In this document: piece after piece, positions 6,249-7,411 of the stretch | How positions within the stretch are numbered: the stretch's first letter is position 1 | Layout of the letters: each line of letters starts with the position of its first letter | Assembly: GCA_041170785.1 (NCBI GenBank) | Contig: JBEDND010000014.1 | Coordinates: forward strand, 1-7,411 | From: REEB481 sp041170785 | GTDB taxonomy: Bacteria; Bacteroidota; Bacteroidia; NS11-12g; UBA955 | Direction: 5' to 3' | Length of the DNA: 7,411 nucleotides | Notes under the pieces: model-generated | Seen by the model: only the letters and a program-made list of their open reading frames with translations | What the model was told of the DNA's origin: nothing | Database searches by the model: none | Made by a program: the position numbers and the translations under genes

Positions 6249-6668
6249 TCAGAAGGGTCGGTGTGTGGTGACCCATTGTCGGATGTAATCTGTGATTTCC
6301 TGCATGGTAGCCCCCGGAGGGAAGAGTCTGGCAACGCCGCGCTCGTTGAGTTGCTGCGCATCTGCATCGGGGATGATGCCTCCGCCGGTGAGCAGCACAT
6401 CGTTCATATCGTGCTGGGCCATCAAATCGAGGATGCGCGGGAATACCGTATTGTGCGCGCCACTCAGGATGCTCACGCCAATCACGTCCACATCTTCCTG
6501 CAAGGCAGCGCTCACCACCATTTCCGGAGTTTGGCGCAGGCCTGTGTAGATGACTTCCATGCCCGCATCGCGCAGCGCTGTGGCGATCACTTTGGCACCT
6601 CTGTCGTGGCCGTCCAGCCCGACTTTCGCAATTAATACCCTGATGGGCCTTTTGTCTTCGCTGCTCAT
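6249..6668 (-). CDS. Cobalamin-binding subunit of an acyl-CoA mutase (methylmalonyl-CoA mutase C-terminal domain type)
   Basis: This is a free-standing 139-residue B12-binding domain. It carries the base-off/His-on signature Asp19-x-His21-x-x-Gly24 within VGLDGHDRGAKVIATAL, then the SxL segment (VSILSGAHN) and the nucleotide-tail Gly-rich loop (LLTGGGIIP). It matches the C-terminal part of methylmalonyl-CoA mutase, but the TIM-barrel catalytic part is absent. It should therefore pair with a separate large subunit encoded elsewhere, as in two-subunit mutases; isobutyryl-, ethylmalonyl- or 2-hydroxyisobutyryl-CoA mutase are alternatives to methylmalonyl-CoA. The start is the ATG at 6666-6668, which overlaps the upstream stop codon as ATGA; 17 further upstream codons are open but lie inside the lipoprotein gene. 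The crotonase gene follows after 16 bases. Confidence 0.92.
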   Translation of the reverse strand: MSSEDKRPIRVLIAKVGLDGHDRGAKVIATALRDAGMEVIYTGLRQTPEMVVSAALQEDVDVIGVSILSGAHNTVFPRILDLMAQHDMNDVLLTGGGIIPDADAQQLNERGVARLFPPGATMQEITDYIRQWVTTHRPF

Positions 6669-7222
6669 GGCATGCGCATTAAATAACCGGCTTGATTCCG
6701 TTTTAGTTTCCGCCTGCAAAATTGATAAAATCTGGCGTCATCCATCACATAAGTTTTAAAAGTTCCTGAATCTTGGGAGCTGAGGCAGGCGTCCAGGTGC
6801 TGTTCTATGGCTTTTCCGCTGTTCAGCGGATACACTTCCAGGCGCTTTCCGCGGTCTTTGATGACCGAGATGTTCCAAACGCCTGTTCCGTTTTCCAAAG
6901 TATCGCTGGTGCCCAGGCAGTAGATGTTTCCTGAAAGTTCATGCAGCCGGAAGTCCCGGTTCAGCATCATGGTATCGCAACAGTCGGAGTCGTGGGCTGC
7001 GGTACCGCTCCAGATCATCCTGTATTCTTCAACCTGAACCTGGATGCGTTCTTGTTTCTTTTTGTCTTCGTCCATGTAATACGTGCCGCGCAGGTTCCAG
7101 GGGATGCGACCGTGCGGGGTTCCGGGCAAACGGTCAAAGTGCAGGCTGGTACAGGCGGTTCCTGCGCCCAGCAGCCAAAATGCTCCGATGCAGATGGCGG
7201 CTTTAACGAAATACGTCTTCAT
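6665..7222 (-). CDS. Putative lipoprotein of unknown function
   Basis: I do not recognise this 185-residue protein. It begins MKTYFVKAAICIGAFWLLG, a short basic then hydrophobic segment ending at GTAC with Cys24. That looks like a lipoprotein signal peptide, although the -3 residue is Gly rather than the usual Leu, so a plain signal peptide or membrane anchor is possible. The rest is soluble with five further cysteines (81, 82, 102, 146, 169), the first two adjacent (DSDCCD). A likely beta-rich middle (RGTYYMDEDKKKQERIQVQ, GTGVWNISVIKDRGKRLEVY) precedes a basic C-terminus. Its start (ATG 7220-7222) overlaps the end of rsgA by 20 bases and its end overlaps the B12-subunit start by 4 bases, so all three are probably translated from one mRNA. 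No function can be assigned from context. Confidence 0.85.
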   Translation of the reverse strand: MKTYFVKAAICIGAFWLLGAGTACTSLHFDRLPGTPHGRIPWNLRGTYYMDEDKKKQERIQVQVEEYRMIWSGTAAHDSDCCDTMMLNRDFRLHELSGNIYCLGTSDTLENGTGVWNISVIKDRGKRLEVYPLNSGKAIEQHLDACLSSQDSGTFKTYVMDDARFYQFCRRKLKRNQAGYLMRMP

Positions 7223-7411
7223 TGTTCAGGATGCTTAGGTAGTTGTAGTAACGCTCCTGCGCGATTTTGCCTTGCTCCAATGCCTCGATGACGGCACAAC
7301 CGGGTTCCTGCACATGCAGGCAGTTGTTGAAACGGCAATGCGCAATCAGGGGGCGCATTTCTGCAAAGTAATGACTGATTTCCCGGGGTTCAAGGTCCAC
7401 TACACCAAGGT
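7203..7411 (-). CDS. rsgA: Ribosome small-subunit biogenesis GTPase RsgA, C-terminal end only
   Basis: Only the last 69 or so codons are in the window; the 5' end lies beyond the right edge, and the frame is open through 7411. RsgA is a circularly permuted GTPase that binds the 30S subunit late in assembly. The visible part reads LGVVDLEPREISHYFAEM, then the diagnostic zinc-binding motif Cys-x4-Cys-x-His-x5-Cys in CRFNNCLHVQEPGCAV (7296-7337), then the C-terminal helix with IAQERYYNYLSIL. A GTG at 7398-7400 is an internal Val codon, not a start, since homology continues upstream of it. The stop TAA at 7203-7205 lies inside the next gene. Confidence 0.95.
   Translation of the reverse strand, partial: LGVVDLEPREISHYFAEMRPLIAHCRFNNCLHVQEPGCAVIEALEQGKIAQERYYNYLSILNNEDVFR

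Noticed and set aside
6240..6254. Inverted repeat TTCTG/CAGAA at the end of the B12-subunit gene
   Set aside because: Five-base arms are expected by chance and nothing else supports a function.
5690..6271. Plus-strand reading frame of 193 codons opposite the hydratase
   Set aside because: Same antisense phase as the real gene, with no family resemblance; the hydratase motifs on the other strand are complete.

Overview
The window looks like a chromosomal stretch of a member of the Bacteroidota. Three things point there: a type IX secretion/gliding-type C-terminal domain (CHU_C class) at the left end, a Bacteroidota-style delta-prime subunit and Lgt-family protein, and an almost complete lack of Shine-Dalgarno sequences before confident start codons. 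By eye the base composition is close to balanced. I see no rRNA, tRNA, insertion sequence, CRISPR array or phage gene. All ten protein genes are on the minus strand and tightly packed, and no gap between genes exceeds about 110 bases.

In transcription order (right to left) the window opens with the C-terminal end of rsgA, the ribosome-assembly GTPase. It overlaps a small putative lipoprotein gene of unknown function by 20 bases. That gene overlaps a free-standing cobalamin-binding subunit of an acyl-CoA mutase by 4 bases (ATGA). Sixteen bases later comes an enoyl-CoA hydratase with both catalytic glutamates. The B12 subunit and the hydratase suggest acyl-CoA metabolism, for example the methylmalonyl/propionyl branch. 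Next are a membrane-anchored metallophosphoesterase with a GTG start, recX, an Lgt-family membrane protein with several substituted active-site positions, and holB (DNA polymerase III delta prime). These genes look like one or two housekeeping transcripts with no common pathway.

After holB there is a 111-base gap with a weak candidate terminator and two adjacent 13-base palindromes of the same consensus. It leads into a two-gene unit: an ECF sigma factor, then an 8-base overlap, then a protein that runs off the left edge. That protein has a short N-terminal region resembling those encoded beside Bacteroidota ECF sigma factors, one transmembrane helix, a Pro/Gln/Thr-rich linker and a C-terminal CHU_C domain. 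It has no stop codon inside the window.

The best candidate for a little-described system is this sigma/partner pair. Its architecture would join a putative anti-sigma segment in the cytoplasm to a secretion/gliding-type domain outside the inner membrane. The anti-sigma role, and any link to type IX secretion or cell-surface status, is inference from architecture and position.
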